The notes beneath the pieces were generated by a model. The model made no database searches and was not told the DNA's origin. It was given only the letters and a program-made list of their open reading frames with translations. A stretch of 64,000 nt of DNA from Alcanivorax limicola (GTDB taxonomy: Bacteria; Pseudomonadota; Gammaproteobacteria; Pseudomonadales; Alcanivoracaceae), in assembly GCF_019931215.1 (NCBI RefSeq), contig NZ_JAIOUB010000002.1:124001-188000 (forward strand), in the 5' to 3' direction. Numbering within the stretch: position 1 is the first letter of the stretch; every line of letters starts with the position of its first letter. Both the position numbers and the translations under genes were made by a program. Shown in pieces: positions 26,115-34,800 of the stretch.

Positions 26115-26138
26115 AAAAAAGGCGGCCCGAGGGCCGCC
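26115..26138 (-). terminator. Rho-independent terminator of the cytochrome c4 gene
   Basis: On the minus strand GGCGGCCC, a 2-base gap, GGGCCGCC and then six U residues (26115-26120) form a strong intrinsic terminator 35 bases after the cytochrome c4 stop. It separates the cytochrome unit from dsbA. Confidence 0.85.
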
Positions 26139-26172
26139 CTTTTCCGGTGCCAGGCACCCCATCCGGACCGTC

Positions 26173-26817
26173 TTACTTCGACAGACCCGAGATGAAGCTG
26201 GCGACCGCCTTGATTTCGCGGTCCGACATCTTCGCAGCAATGGCCTGCATCATGCCCGGCTCGTCACTGGTGGTGTCGTTACGACGGTAGGCCGCCGCGC
26301 CGAGATCATCACGACCCGCCGCGCGGAAGGCGCGCAGCTGCTCTTCGATGTAGCGTGCGTGCTGGCCGCTCAGCGCCGGGAAGCCCGCCGCCGCGATGCC
26401 GTCACCTGCCGGGCCGTGGCAGCCTGAACAGGCGGCCAGCCCGGTATCCATGTTGCCACCGCGATACAGACGCTCACCGGCTTCCACCAGATCAGGGTCC
26501 GCAGCACCCACTTCGATGGGCTGGGCGGCGTAGAAGGCTGCCAGATCCTTCATGTCCTGCTCGGACAGTCCCGCGACCTGACCACGCATGATCGCGTTTT
26601 CCCGGGCGCCGCTCTTGTAATCCATGAGCTGCTTGACGAAGTACTTCTCGCCCTGGCCGGCAATTTTCGGGAAGTCGGCAGCCGGACTGTTACCGTCCGG
26701 GCCATGGCACGCCGCACACACAGCGGCTTTGGCTTCGCCCGCCGCCGCATCACCGGCGTGGGCCTGGCCGGCGAGAACACCCGCCAGTACAAGAGCAAAC
26801 AGCTTCAGGGATTTCAT
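26173..26817 (-). CDS. Diheme cytochrome c4
   Basis: Two in-frame ATGs compete (26823 and 26817); AAGGA is directly against the first and six bases from the second, so 26817 is preferred (214 aa). A signal peptide ends QAHAG. Two CxxCH sites, CAACH (34-38) and CSGCH (130-134), lie in two similar domains, each followed by Met ligands, the standard cytochrome c4 layout. The protein carries electrons in the periplasm from the bc1 complex toward terminal oxidases, often cbb3. It follows the cytochrome c5 gene on the same strand. Confidence 0.95.
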   Translation of the reverse strand: MKSLKLFALVLAGVLAGQAHAGDAAAGEAKAAVCAACHGPDGNSPAADFPKIAGQGEKYFVKQLMDYKSGARENAIMRGQVAGLSEQDMKDLAAFYAAQPIEVGAADPDLVEAGERLYRGGNMDTGLAACSGCHGPAGDGIAAAGFPALSGQHARYIEEQLRAFRAAGRDDLGAAAYRRNDTTSDEPGMMQAIAAKMSDREIKAVASFISGLSK

Positions 26818-26831
26818 GGCCATTCCTTACA

Positions 26832-27128
26832 TTACTTGGTCATGTATTCGATCAGAGCGCGGTACTCGTCATCACTGCAGTCGCCACACATACCCCGCGG
26901 CGGCATCGCATTAAGCCCCTCACGGGTATGCTTGACCAGCGTCTCCATGCCTTTCTCGAGACGAGGCGCCCAGGCAGCTTCATCACCCGTCTTCGGGGCG
27001 CCTGCGGCACCGCTGGCATGGCAAAACACGCAGCTGGAGTTGTAGCGCTCTTCCACCGTGGCCGCACTGGCCGCGCTGCTGAGTGCCAACACTGAAACTG
27101 CTGCAATTACTGCTGTCTTCCACTTCAT
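26832..27128 (-). CDS. Cytochrome c5 family monoheme protein
   Basis: The ATG at 27128 (GGAG eight bases upstream) gives a 98-aa precursor with signal peptide ending ASAAT. It has one heme site CVFCH (33-37), the axial Met in NAMPPRGM, and the extra cysteine pair Cys81/Cys84 (MCGDC) that forms a disulfide typical of cytochrome c5. It probably works with the cytochrome c4 encoded next, 15 bases downstream. Confidence 0.92.
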   Translation of the reverse strand: MKWKTAVIAAVSVLALSSAASAATVEERYNSSCVFCHASGAAGAPKTGDEAAWAPRLEKGMETLVKHTREGLNAMPPRGMCGDCSDDEYRALIEYMTK

Positions 27129-27330
27129 AGTCCGCGCTCCTGTGACCACACTCGGCAAATCGGCGTGGCTGAGGTCCAATCGGGATAAAGTTACCATTCA
27201 GGCAGCTCAGCACCCCTCGGGGTTTCGCGAAGCGCTGGCGGCGCGCATTATATACTACCGTTGTGTCGCATCATACCTATTCTGCGAGACACCCCAATGA
27301 CCCGCAGCCTTCACGGGATTGACCGATATT

Positions 27331-28056
27331 ATGCGCCAGACGACGCCCCGATCAGCATCAACCACCATGCACCCTGCGGAGCGCCTGCTGCGCCAGGCCA
27401 GCTTCAGCATCAGTGCCCCGAAGCTGAGCCAGTGCCCCCCGGATGAGGGCTTCGAGGTCGCCTTTGCCGGCCGCTCCAACGCCGGCAAGTCCAGTGCCAT
27501 CAACCGCCTGACGGACCAGAAGAGCCTGGCGCGCACCTCCAAGACGCCGGGCCGCACCCAGCTGCTCAACTTCTTCACGCTGGATGAAACCCGCCGTCTT
27601 GTTGATCTGCCCGGCTACGGCTACGCCAAGGTCAACAAGGGCATGCGCGAGCAGTGGCAGCGCGACCTGGACGCCTATCTGGCCGGGCGCCAGTGCCTGC
27701 GTGGCCTGGTGCTGCTCATGGACATCCGCCACCCGCTCAAGGATTACGACCTGATGCTGGTGGACTGGGCCGCCAAGGCGCGCATGCCGCTGCACATCCT
27801 GCTTACCAAAGCTGACAAGCTCAGCCACGGGGCAGCCAAGACCACCCTGCTCAAAACCCGCCAGGCCCTGAAGAGCCACCCCGGGGAGCTCACGGTGCAG
27901 CTGTTTTCCGCCACCGCCAGCACCGGGCTGACCGACGCCTGGGACAAGCTGGCCGAATGGCTGGCGGTCACCGATGCCGCCGACACGCCTGAGGACACCC
28001 TTGTCGAAAGGGTCGAAAGCACTGCTGCCGAGCATGCCCCGCAAAAAAAACCCTGA
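27331..28056 (+). CDS. engB: Ribosome biogenesis GTP-binding protein EngB/YihA
   Basis: From the ATG at 27331 the protein has 241 aa; a TTG four codons earlier and an ATG at 27367 are alternatives, none with a strong ribosome binding site. GTPase motifs: GRSNAGKS (P loop), the switch region [20 protein letters not shown], and FSAT. EngB/YsxC proteins assist 50S subunit assembly. The last codons include three overlapping A-rich codons (QKKP) that coincide with the U tract of an antisense small-RNA terminator. The gene is divergent from cytochrome c5 as in Pseudomonas. Confidence 0.94.
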   Translation: MRQTTPRSASTTMHPAERLLRQASFSISAPKLSQCPPDEGFEVAFAGRSNAGKSSAINRLTDQKSLARTSKTPGRTQLLNFFTLDETRRLVDLPGYGYAKVNKGMREQWQRDLDAYLAGRQCLRGLVLLMDIRHPLKDYDLMLVDWAAKARMPLHILLTKADKLSHGAAKTTLLKTRQALKSHPGELTVQLFSATASTGLTDAWDKLAEWLAVTDAADTPEDTLVERVESTAAEHAPQKKP

Positions 28057-28188
28057 CAGCGCATATCGAGGGGGGATTGATGCTGCTGCCAGGGTAGCTT
28101 GCTGCCACCGGCGCGAGGGGAACGCGCCAGCGCTATCCACTGCAGCCCGGCAGAGATCGGGGGGGGATCGGGGGAACCGCGCCGCAGT
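28043..28188 (-). ncRNA. Candidate small RNA 2 (downstream copy) in the polA-engB gap
   Basis: On the minus strand, about 146 nt: (1) a bulged stem closing CCCCC-GAT-CCCCCCCC (complement of 28159-28174); (2) GGCGCG/CGCGCC (28110-28128) with loop TTCCCCT; (3) GGTGGC/GCTACC (28093-28109) with loop AGCAA; (4) terminator stem (28051-28060 with 28085-28094, one G-U pair), 24-nt loop holding CCCCCC, followed by U8 (28043-28050). A -10-like AATAAT is at the complement of 28195-28200; no good -35 was found (TTGACG lies 21 bases upstream of it). The order and loops match the other copy at 28459-28610. The 3' end overlaps the engB stop region antisense. Confidence 0.78.
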
Positions 28189-28458
28189 AATTGGATTATT
28201 GCCCCAGCGCCGTGAAACACTCGTCAAACCTGCGTTTACCCCACCGCAACGGCCTCCGGCGGAGCAATCGTCGCGCAGCGTCAGACAGTGTCACAGCAGG
28301 TCACCTGATCGATGCCACAGCGGGGCATACGCGGGGCACTCACTCGAGCACTCGGGCAGATCCGGGCAGCAAACATGCGGGTGACGTGATCTTGGCACGG
28401 CTTTTGCTGCATCTATAACAGCCAGCCTGTGGAACTCCCGGGGAGGAAATCTGCAGGC
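28189..28458. other. Spacer between the two candidate small RNAs
   Basis: No gene is seen in these 270 bases. They contain the palindrome CAGGTCACCTG (28297-28307), GC-rich imperfect repeats around CGGGGCA (28320-28340), and the sigma-54 promoter listed separately. The palindrome and repeats could be activator sites for that promoter, but no known motif was matched. Confidence 0.4.
28392..28408 (+). promoter_or_regulatory. Sigma-54 (RpoN) -24/-12 promoter
   Basis: TTGGCACGGCTTTTGCT matches the RpoN consensus (TGGCAC, five bases, TTGCT), with the invariant GG (28394-28395) and GC (28406-28407) exactly 10 bases apart. Transcription would start near 28420 and run rightward, antisense to the candidate small RNA at 28459-28610. 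No open reading frame follows closely. Confidence 0.7.
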
Positions 28459-28610
28459 AAAAAAAATCCCTGGCAGCAAATCGGGGGAAGGGAACGACTG
28501 CGCTGCCAGGGAGGCTTGCCGCCTCCAGTTCTTTGGGGGAAGAACCAGAGACTAAAAAAGCTACGGACCGGCGAGGGTTACTGGGGGATCGGGGGGTACC
28601 GCTCCGTAGC
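28459..28610 (-). ncRNA. Candidate small RNA 1 (upstream copy) in the polA-engB gap
   Basis: On the minus strand, about 152 nt: (1) perfect 8-bp stem GCTACGGA/TCCGTAGC (28603-28610 with 28560-28567) enclosing CCCCCC-GAT-CCCCC; (2) GTTCTT/AAGAAC with loop CCCCCA (28528-28545); (3) GGAGGC/GCCTCC with loop GGCAA (28510-28526); (4) terminator stem CCTGGCAGC/GCTGCCAGG (28468-28477 with 28502-28511), 24-nt loop with CCCTTCCCCC, then U8 (28459-28466). The predicted start coincides with the first stem. Position and orientation relative to polA and engB match spf/csrC of E. coli and ersA of Pseudomonas. No protein is encoded. Confidence 0.82.
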
Positions 28611-28615
28611 TGTTG

Positions 28616-28645
28616 TTATGATGCACCGAACCGGCGTTAAGTTCC
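28616..28645 (-). promoter_or_regulatory. Candidate AlgU/RpoE-type promoter of small RNA 1
   Basis: On the minus strand GGAACTT (complement of 28639-28645), 17 bases, TCATAA (complement of 28616-28621). The first element is a perfect extracytoplasmic sigma-E/AlgU -35; the second is a partial match to the TCTGA/TCAAA -10. The start would fall near 28610, the first base of the small RNA's first stem. Confidence 0.5.
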
Positions 28646-28939
28646 TGCTTTTCGGTGAGACCGCGTTCAATATTTTGCGACTTTTACAGATTTTACCTCA
28701 GCACACTTATCCAACCGCTTGTTTGTTCATCCGCACCGACATTCCCGCCGTGCAATCTGCCAACTCGATCACGCTTCGCCTCCTGCTCTCTCATCCAAAC
28801 AGGTGACTGGCCTCCCCCATACAGGGGATCAGCGCCGCTATCGCATTGTGCCCCCACCGACAGCCACCTACTCTCGCTGTCGCGCCGCAGCGGCCCCTCG
28901 ATTGCGGCCATACCCTGACAAAACATAAGGACATACACC
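28646..28939. other. Non-coding stretch before the exported-protein gene
   Basis: About 290 bases with lower GC than its surroundings. No convincing gene, repeat or promoter was seen apart from the small-RNA promoter at its left end; AAGGA lies 7 bases before the next start codon. Confidence 0.4.
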
Positions 28940-29449
28940 ATGTTGAACCGATTGCTTGCATTGATCACCGCCGCCCTGCTGCTGTCCGCCACCGCCCACG
29001 CCGCCGAACAGCCCGGCGAAGGCGACTTCGCGCTTTTTCTGACACAGCCTTTCAGCAGCAACAGCCTGGAGAGCTTTGGCGCCTCCGGCCCGACCTATAA
29101 CCTCGGCATGTTCCTGAGCGATGATCTGATGGCCTACGGCAGCCTGCGCATCGTCAACGCTGACGGCAATACCAACCTGGGCCTGGGCGGCGGCGCGCGC
29201 ATCTATCAGGATTTCGGCGCGCCTTACCTGCGCACCTTTTTCGACGGCAGCCTGAGCTACACCTCGCTGGACGATGGTGACGGCAGCTTCAACATCCTGC
29301 AGCTCGGTGGTTTCTTCGGTACCGAATTCAACCTGGCGCCGCGCGCCAGCCTCGCGGTACGTGTCGGCGCCACCTTCACCGACGTGGATGGCGATTTCAA
29401 CATCCTGGATCTGGGCGCCGCAGATGTGTTGCTGAGCGTCTACTTCTGA
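28940..29449 (+). CDS. Unrecognised small exported protein, probably outer-membrane barrel-like
   Basis: The 169-aa protein has a signal peptide (MLNRLLALITAALLLSATAHA, cleavage after AHA). The mature part alternates short polar turns with amphipathic strands (NLGMFLSDDLMAYGSL, NLGLGGGARIY, YLRTFFDGSLSYTSL, ASLAVRVGATFT) and ends in aromatic Phe after Tyr (LLSVYF). This suggests a small beta-barrel of the outer membrane. It shows an internal echo: GDGSFNILQLGG and GDFNILDLGA. No named family was recognised. It stands alone between the small-RNA region and polA. Confidence 0.65.
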   Translation: MLNRLLALITAALLLSATAHAAEQPGEGDFALFLTQPFSSNSLESFGASGPTYNLGMFLSDDLMAYGSLRIVNADGNTNLGLGGGARIYQDFGAPYLRTFFDGSLSYTSLDDGDGSFNILQLGGFFGTEFNLAPRASLAVRVGATFTDVDGDFNILDLGAADVLLSVYF

Positions 29450-29470
29450 GCAACTGACACTGCACGGCAG

Positions 29471-29494
29471 GCCGCCGACTGAACAGTCGGCGGC
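29471..29494. terminator. Hairpin between the barrel-like protein gene and polA
   Basis: A perfect 10-bp stem (GCCGCCGACT / AGTCGGCGGC) with loop GAAC lies midway between the two convergent stops. A T tract is absent, so it is a weak bidirectional terminator candidate. Confidence 0.45.
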
Positions 29495-29500
29495 GCCGTA

Positions 29501-32302
29501 TCAGTGGGCCTGATCCCAGTTGTCACCGACGCCGGGGTCTACCACCAGCGGCACACGCAAGTCGGCCGCGTTGCACATCAGCGCCGACACCTCCTTGATC
29601 AGCGCCTCCACATCCTGCTCCGCCACTTCAAATACCAGCTCATCATGCACCTGCATGATCATCAGCGCTTTCAGTTCACTCTTCGCCAGCCAGGCATCGA
29701 CAGCAATCATGGCGCGCTTGATGATGTCCGCAGCAGTGCCCTGCATGGGCGCGTTGATCGCCGTCCGCTCCGCCGCCTGTCGCATGGCGCCGTTACGGCT
29801 GTTTATTTCCGGCAAATACAGCCGGCGACCGTAGAGCGTTTCCACATAGCCTTTTTCACCCGCATGCGCACGGGTGTTGTCCATGTACGCCTTGACGCCG
29901 GGGTAGCGCTGAAAATACAGATCGATATATTCCTGGGCTTCGCCCCGGGGAATACCCAACTGCCGCGCCAGACCAAACGCACTCATGCCATAGATCAGGC
30001 CGAAGTTGATCGCCTTGGCATTGCGGCGCTCATTATCACTGACCTCATCCGGCGTCTTGCCCCACACTTCTGCGGCGGTGGCGCGGTGAATATCCAGGCC
30101 TTTTGCGAACGCATCCAGCAGCCCTTTGTCGCCGCTGAGGTGCGCCATGATGCGCAGCTCGATCTGGGAATAATCCGCCGCGACTATTTTGCGGCCCGGC
30201 GGCGCCCGGAATGCCTGCCTGATGCGCCGGCCTTCCTCGCTGCGAATCGGAATATTCTGCAAATTGGGATCACTGGAAGACAAACGCCCCGTTGCCGCGA
30301 CAGCCTGATGATAAGACGTGTGCACGCGCCCCGTGCGCGGACGCACCATTTCAGGCAGGCGATCCGTATAGGTACTCTTGAGCTTCGACAGCTCACGGTA
30401 ATCCATGATGATCTGCGGCAGGGTGTGCCCGTCCAGCGCCAGCTCCTGCAACACCGCTTCTGCGGTAGAGGGCGCGCCTTTCGGTGTTTTCTTGATTACC
30501 GGAATCCCTTGCTCTTCATAAAGAATCGCACCGAGCTGTTTGGGGGAGCTGAGATTGAATTTTCGGCCGGCCTCGCTGAAGGCGTTTGCTTCCAGCTCGC
30601 CCATGCGCTTGGCCAGCTCCTGACTGTGCCGGCGCAGCATATCGACATCGACATAACAGCCGTTGCGCTCCAGCCGCGACAACACGCTGACCAGCGGCAT
30701 TTCGATATCGTGGAGTACGCTGACCAACGTCGGTATCGCTTCGAGCTTCGGCCACAGAGTGTCGTGCAGGCGCAGCGTAATATCTGCATCTTCGGCCGCA
30801 TAGGGCGCCGCATCGTCGATGGCGATCTGGTTGAAGGTCAACTGCTTGGCACCCTTGCCGGCAATATCCTTGAACGCAATATTCTTGTGCCCCAGATATT
30901 TCAGTGCCAGTGAATCCATATCATGACGGGTCGCCACCGAATCCAGCACATAGGACTCGAGCATGGTGTCAAACGCCACGCCTCCCAGATGCAGATCGTA
31001 CTGCGCCAGTACGCTCATATCGTATTTCAGGTTCTGGCCGACTTTCCTGTGCGCGTCGCTTTCCAGCAGTGGCTTGAGTTTTGCCAGCACCTCGTCACGA
31101 TCAAGCTGATCCGGCGCGCCGGGATAATCATGCGCCACCGGCACATAAGCGGCCTCGCCCGGGGCCACCGCAAACGACACCCCGACCAGTTCGGCGCGCA
31201 TGTAATCCAGACTGGTGGTTTCGGTATCAAAGGCAAACAGCGGCGCTTTTTTCAGTTTTTCTATCCATGCGTCCAGCGCCGCCATATCGGTAATGGTGTC
31301 ATAGTCTTCGCGACTGATAGCAGACGTTTCGTCGAGATTGCTCGTCTCTCCTGGCACGCCTCCCGACACCGCGCCCGAAGCCTCTTCTGCTGCCTGCGTC
31401 TCCCCGTCCTGCAATTCAGCAATCCAGCTCTTGAATTCCAGTGCGCGGTACTGCTCAATCAACGACGCCTTGTCGGGCGCCCCAAGCTTCAGATCATCCA
31501 GTGTTTCGTTGAGTGCGCAATCTACCTTGATGGTTGCCAGCTGATACGACAGGAACGCCTGCTCGCGGTGCTCTTCAAGCTTCTTCGCCAAGGTCTTGGC
31601 ACCGCGAATCGTCAGCCCGGACACCTTGTCCAGGTTGGCATAAATCGCATCCATGGAACCGATGCCCTGGAGCAGACCGAGCGCGGTTTTTTCGCCGACA
31701 CCGGGCACGCCCGGGATGTTGTCTACCTTGTCGCCCATCAGCGCCAGCAGGTCGATGATCAACTCGGGGCCCACACCGAACTTGTCCACCACCGTGTCCT
31801 GGTTCAGGACTGTCCCGGTCATGGTGTTGACCAGTGTGATGCGCGCATCCACCAGCTGCGCCATATCCTTGTCGCCCGTGGAGATCACCACAGGTTGCCC
31901 GTTCGCCGCCGCCTGGCGCGCCAGCGTGCCGATCACGTCATCCGCCTCGACACCCTCTTCAACGATCAGCGGCAATCCCATGGCGCGGATCACGTCATAT
32001 AACGGCTCGACCTGCGCGCGCAGCTCATCCGGCATCGGCGGGCGCTGCGCCTTGTACTGTTCGAACAGCTCGTCACGGAAGGTCTTGCCCTTGGCATCGA
32101 ACACCACCGCCATCTGCTCGGGCTGATAATCCGCCAGCAGTTTGCGCAACATGCTGATCACGCCTCGAATAGCGCCTGTGGGCTGGCCAGAGGACGCCAT
32201 TAACGGCGGCAGAGCATGGAAGGCCCGGTAAAGGTAGGAGGAGCCGTCCACCAGAACGACGGCTTTTTGATCAGGCTGCTGGCCAGATTCGTGATCAGAC
32301 AT
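29501..32302 (-). CDS. polA: DNA polymerase I
   Basis: The start at 32302 (MSDHESGQQ) gives 933 aa, close to 928 in E. coli; the frame is open 16 codons further. All three domains are present: 5'-3' exonuclease/flap domain ([18 protein letters not shown] through the helix-hairpin-helix [13 protein letters not shown]), 3'-5' proofreading domain with intact [13 protein letters not shown], and the polymerase with [16 protein letters not shown] (motif A), [16 protein letters not shown] (motif B) and [10 protein letters not shown] (motif C). It works in Okazaki fragment maturation and excision repair. It is divergent from thrB. Confidence 0.97.
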   Translation of the reverse strand: MSDHESGQQPDQKAVVLVDGSSYLYRAFHALPPLMASSGQPTGAIRGVISMLRKLLADYQPEQMAVVFDAKGKTFRDELFEQYKAQRPPMPDELRAQVEPLYDVIRAMGLPLIVEEGVEADDVIGTLARQAAANGQPVVISTGDKDMAQLVDARITLVNTMTGTVLNQDTVVDKFGVGPELIIDLLALMGDKVDNIPGVPGVGEKTALGLLQGIGSMDAIYANLDKVSGLTIRGAKTLAKKLEEHREQAFLSYQLATIKVDCALNETLDDLKLGAPDKASLIEQYRALEFKSWIAELQDGETQAAEEASGAVSGGVPGETSNLDETSAISREDYDTITDMAALDAWIEKLKKAPLFAFDTETTSLDYMRAELVGVSFAVAPGEAAYVPVAHDYPGAPDQLDRDEVLAKLKPLLESDAHRKVGQNLKYDMSVLAQYDLHLGGVAFDTMLESYVLDSVATRHDMDSLALKYLGHKNIAFKDIAGKGAKQLTFNQIAIDDAAPYAAEDADITLRLHDTLWPKLEAIPTLVSVLHDIEMPLVSVLSRLERNGCYVDVDMLRRHSQELAKRMGELEANAFSEAGRKFNLSSPKQLGAILYEEQGIPVIKKTPKGAPSTAEAVLQELALDGHTLPQIIMDYRELSKLKSTYTDRLPEMVRPRTGRVHTSYHQAVAATGRLSSSDPNLQNIPIRSEEGRRIRQAFRAPPGRKIVAADYSQIELRIMAHLSGDKGLLDAFAKGLDIHRATAAEVWGKTPDEVSDNERRNAKAINFGLIYGMSAFGLARQLGIPRGEAQEYIDLYFQRYPGVKAYMDNTRAHAGEKGYVETLYGRRLYLPEINSRNGAMRQAAERTAINAPMQGTAADIIKRAMIAVDAWLAKSELKALMIMQVHDELVFEVAEQDVEALIKEVSALMCNAADLRVPLVVDPGVGDNWDQAH

Positions 32303-32398
32303 GAGCTGGGGTGTCCGCAGTTTTATTGAGGGAGCATATGGATAGAGCATCTTGCCGCAGTGCCGACAGAATGCAAAGGCGGCCCCCGTGCCCCGGTT

Positions 32399-32416
32399 GT
32401 TGCTATACTCCGTCCA
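32399..32416 (+). promoter_or_regulatory. Extended -10 element abutting the thrB start
   Basis: TGCTATACT (32401-32409) is an extended -10 whose expected start point falls within a base or two of the ATG at 32416. No ribosome binding site and no -35 are evident, so thrB may be read from a leaderless message. Confidence 0.4.
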
Positions 32417-33330
32417 TGACAGTTTTTACCCCACTCAGTAATGATCAGATACAGCAGCTGCTGTCCCGGGATGGCCTGACGCTGGTGCGCCAGCGCCCGA
32501 TCGTCGAGGGCATCGAGAACAGCAATTTCATGCTCGAAGCCCGGCGCGCCAACGGCATACCCGTGGCACTGGTGCTGACCGTCTTCGAGACATTGACCGC
32601 CGAAGCCCTGCCCTGGTTTATCGATTTGCTGCAACAGCTTGCCCACCAGGGCCTGCCTGTTGCCGCACCGCTGGGCGGCAAGACCGCGCTGATGACTGTT
32701 GCCGACAAGCCGGCACTGCTGGTGCCCCGACTGTCCGGCAGCCATATTCAGAGCCCGGACACCAGCCATTGCGCCACTGTTGGTGCCTTGCTCGCGCGGC
32801 TGCACTCGCAGCCACTCCCCCCGCCGGGCCCGGCGCCGGACCCGAACGCACAACTCTCGCAACTGGTCACGGACCATCTGGACAAGCTGCCCACCGCCCA
32901 GCAGGAGGTTGCCGGCAAGCTGTTGCAGCGCTGGCACCAGCACGAGCCAGCACCGGTGCTGTGCCATGGCGATCTGTTCCGGGATAACGTGCTGTTCAAC
33001 GGCGAGCAATTGACCGGCATGCTGGATTTTTACAATGCCGGGGCCGCCAGTGCGGAATTCGATATCGCCATTGCCATGAACGACTGGTGCGTAGACGCGA
33101 CAGGCCGACCCGACCCGACACTGGAAACCGCATTACTGGATGGCTATCAACACGAGCGGCCGCTGGGCACTGCCGCGCGCATGCGTCTGCCGCTGGCACT
33201 GGCCATCGCGGCGCTGCGTTTCTGGCTGTCCCGCCTCGGCGCTCCGCCGTCAGAGCAGGCCATTGGTCAGGGCAGTAAAGATCCGGAAGAATTTGCGCGT
33301 CTGTTCGCGCGCCGTGCGGCCGCCCTGTAA
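32416..33330 (+). CDS. thrB: Homoserine kinase, aminoglycoside-phosphotransferase fold
   Basis: The 304-aa protein (start [11 protein letters not shown]) belongs to the APH-fold homoserine kinases used by Pseudomonas instead of the GHMP-type ThrB of E. coli. Visible motifs: GIENSNFML (nucleotide loop), the Brenner motif [14 protein letters not shown] with catalytic Asp, and [24 protein letters not shown] with the metal-binding Asp. It phosphorylates homoserine in threonine synthesis. Its place beside polA matches the Pseudomonas aeruginosa order polA-x-thrB, which supports the name. Confidence 0.87.
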   Translation: MTVFTPLSNDQIQQLLSRDGLTLVRQRPIVEGIENSNFMLEARRANGIPVALVLTVFETLTAEALPWFIDLLQQLAHQGLPVAAPLGGKTALMTVADKPALLVPRLSGSHIQSPDTSHCATVGALLARLHSQPLPPPGPAPDPNAQLSQLVTDHLDKLPTAQQEVAGKLLQRWHQHEPAPVLCHGDLFRDNVLFNGEQLTGMLDFYNAGAASAEFDIAIAMNDWCVDATGRPDPTLETALLDGYQHERPLGTAARMRLPLALAIAALRFWLSRLGAPPSEQAIGQGSKDPEEFARLFARRAAAL

Positions 33331-33351
33331 CACGTTCAGAGAAGCGCGCAC

Positions 33352-34518
33352 TCAGCCCTCGCGAATCATCGCAGTAATGCGGCGGTGCCAGGCGGCATCG
33401 TCCCAGAAACCCGGGCTGTGAGGGCGGGCGTGCAGGCCAACGTTGACGACCTGTACACCTTCATCCAGCGCTGCCACCACCATGTGCTCCGACACCAGGC
33501 GCACCCAGTCCCAGTCCAGACTGCTTTCCCGGGCGTTACGCACATACCCTTCGCCCAGCACCGGCAGCAACCGCCGTAAACGACCGAACTCCGCCTGTTC
33601 GTGCAAACGCTTGCGCAGGCGCTCCGCCCACTGGCTCTGGCGGCTGCGATACAGCAACGCGGCCACGCGCCCCTGGATGCGCTCACCCAACGCCGTCGGC
33701 GCCATGCGCAGCAACTCGGCGCTACCGATACGGAAACGCGGGTCATCGCTGAGCCAGACATGGTGATCAATGAAATCCAGCTCGCTGGTGTCCAGTTGCC
33801 GCAGGTTGCCTTCCTGCCCGGCGGCGGACACACCAAACTGAATGCGGGGGTGCAGCGCGCGCAACGCTCTGGGCACCTCGATGAGATACTCCTCCACCCG
33901 GCGCGCGGTGGACGGCGACCAGTTCAGTAACTGGGGCAGAGGGTTCAGCGGATGGGTATTGAAGATGCGCCGGTAAGCGCCGTGGGCCCAGGGCGCCTGA
34001 GGGAACTCATGGCAGAAATCCACCGCCAGTATCTGGTCGCTGAACCCTTCGGTCTCGATAAAGGCCAGTGTCTCGGCCCAGACGCGCACATAGTCCCCGG
34101 GGCGTCGCACAAAGGAGCGGCGCGCCTGACTGTCGGGCACGAACCAGCTGCTCAGCCACAGTTGAATGCCGTGATCCCGCGCGCGGCGCAGCAATTCCGG
34201 CAGGACGCGACGCGGCTGCACCTGTACCGGTCGGCGTGCGCCACGGCGCAGATCGCCCCCCTCGGGCAGCACATCGAAGCGGTCGCTGATCAGACCACTT
34301 TCGCCGCGTGCCAGCAGGTGCGGAAACGGGTCCACCCGCAGCGCGTTGTAGCCGCGCTCTGCCAGTTCGGCAAACACGCGATCCAGATCCCGATATTCGC
34401 AAGCGCGGCCATCACGGCGGGTCAGCCAGGAATAATCCCAGCACGCCAGCGCCAACCGCTGATTACCAGGCAGACGGCGACTGTTGGCTTGTTGTTCGGG
34501 CAGGCCTGCATGACTCAT
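33352..34518 (-). CDS. Cellulase-like (TIM-barrel) protein of unknown substrate
   Basis: A 388-aa protein from the ATG at 34518 (AGGAG 13 bases upstream; a GTG at 34548 is an alternative). It opens LALACWDYSWLTRRDGR and continues YNALRVDPFPHLLARGE, LWLSSWFVPDSQ, AVDFCHEFPQAPW (an Asn/His-Glu pair like a glycosidase acid/base), FGVSAAGQ and DFIDHHVWLSDD. These read as strand ends of a glycoside-hydrolase-like (beta/alpha)8 barrel, as in the sugar-binding cellulase-like family. No signal peptide is seen, so it may act on a cytosolic sugar. It is convergent with thrB. Confidence 0.6.
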   Translation of the reverse strand: MSHAGLPEQQANSRRLPGNQRLALACWDYSWLTRRDGRACEYRDLDRVFAELAERGYNALRVDPFPHLLARGESGLISDRFDVLPEGGDLRRGARRPVQVQPRRVLPELLRRARDHGIQLWLSSWFVPDSQARRSFVRRPGDYVRVWAETLAFIETEGFSDQILAVDFCHEFPQAPWAHGAYRRIFNTHPLNPLPQLLNWSPSTARRVEEYLIEVPRALRALHPRIQFGVSAAGQEGNLRQLDTSELDFIDHHVWLSDDPRFRIGSAELLRMAPTALGERIQGRVAALLYRSRQSQWAERLRKRLHEQAEFGRLRRLLPVLGEGYVRNARESSLDWDWVRLVSEHMVVAALDEGVQVVNVGLHARPHSPGFWDDAAWHRRITAMIREG

Positions 34519-34800
34519 GAAGCGCGGCAAACTCCTTTGGCCGGGCACGCTTGCGACGACGTTTGCCCTGATTCATCTGCACTATATCCCCGGCTCATGG
34601 GCACCCCGTTCAGGAAAACAGCCGTTCAGCCTGCCGGGCGCATTGCCTTGGCAGCCACAGGTTAACAAAGCCCTTCACGGGCAGCGCTTCAGCATACGCA
34701 TTTGCCGGCCGACGACAATGGCCCGACAGATATCGGCCCGATGTGCCTGCCGCCAGCCCGGACCTCGTACGCAGGACTATGCAAGAAACCGACCCGTTAC

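Noticed and set aside
28040-28620. Plus-strand reading of the engB-polA RNAs as GGA-loop (CsrB/RsmZ-like) regulators, since the same stems show GGGGGA loops on that strand.
   Set aside because: Both U8 tracts and the promoter-like element fit only the minus strand. The plus strand has no proper terminator, and the left copy has no plus-strand promoter. It is kept only as the possible antisense product of the sigma-54 promoter.
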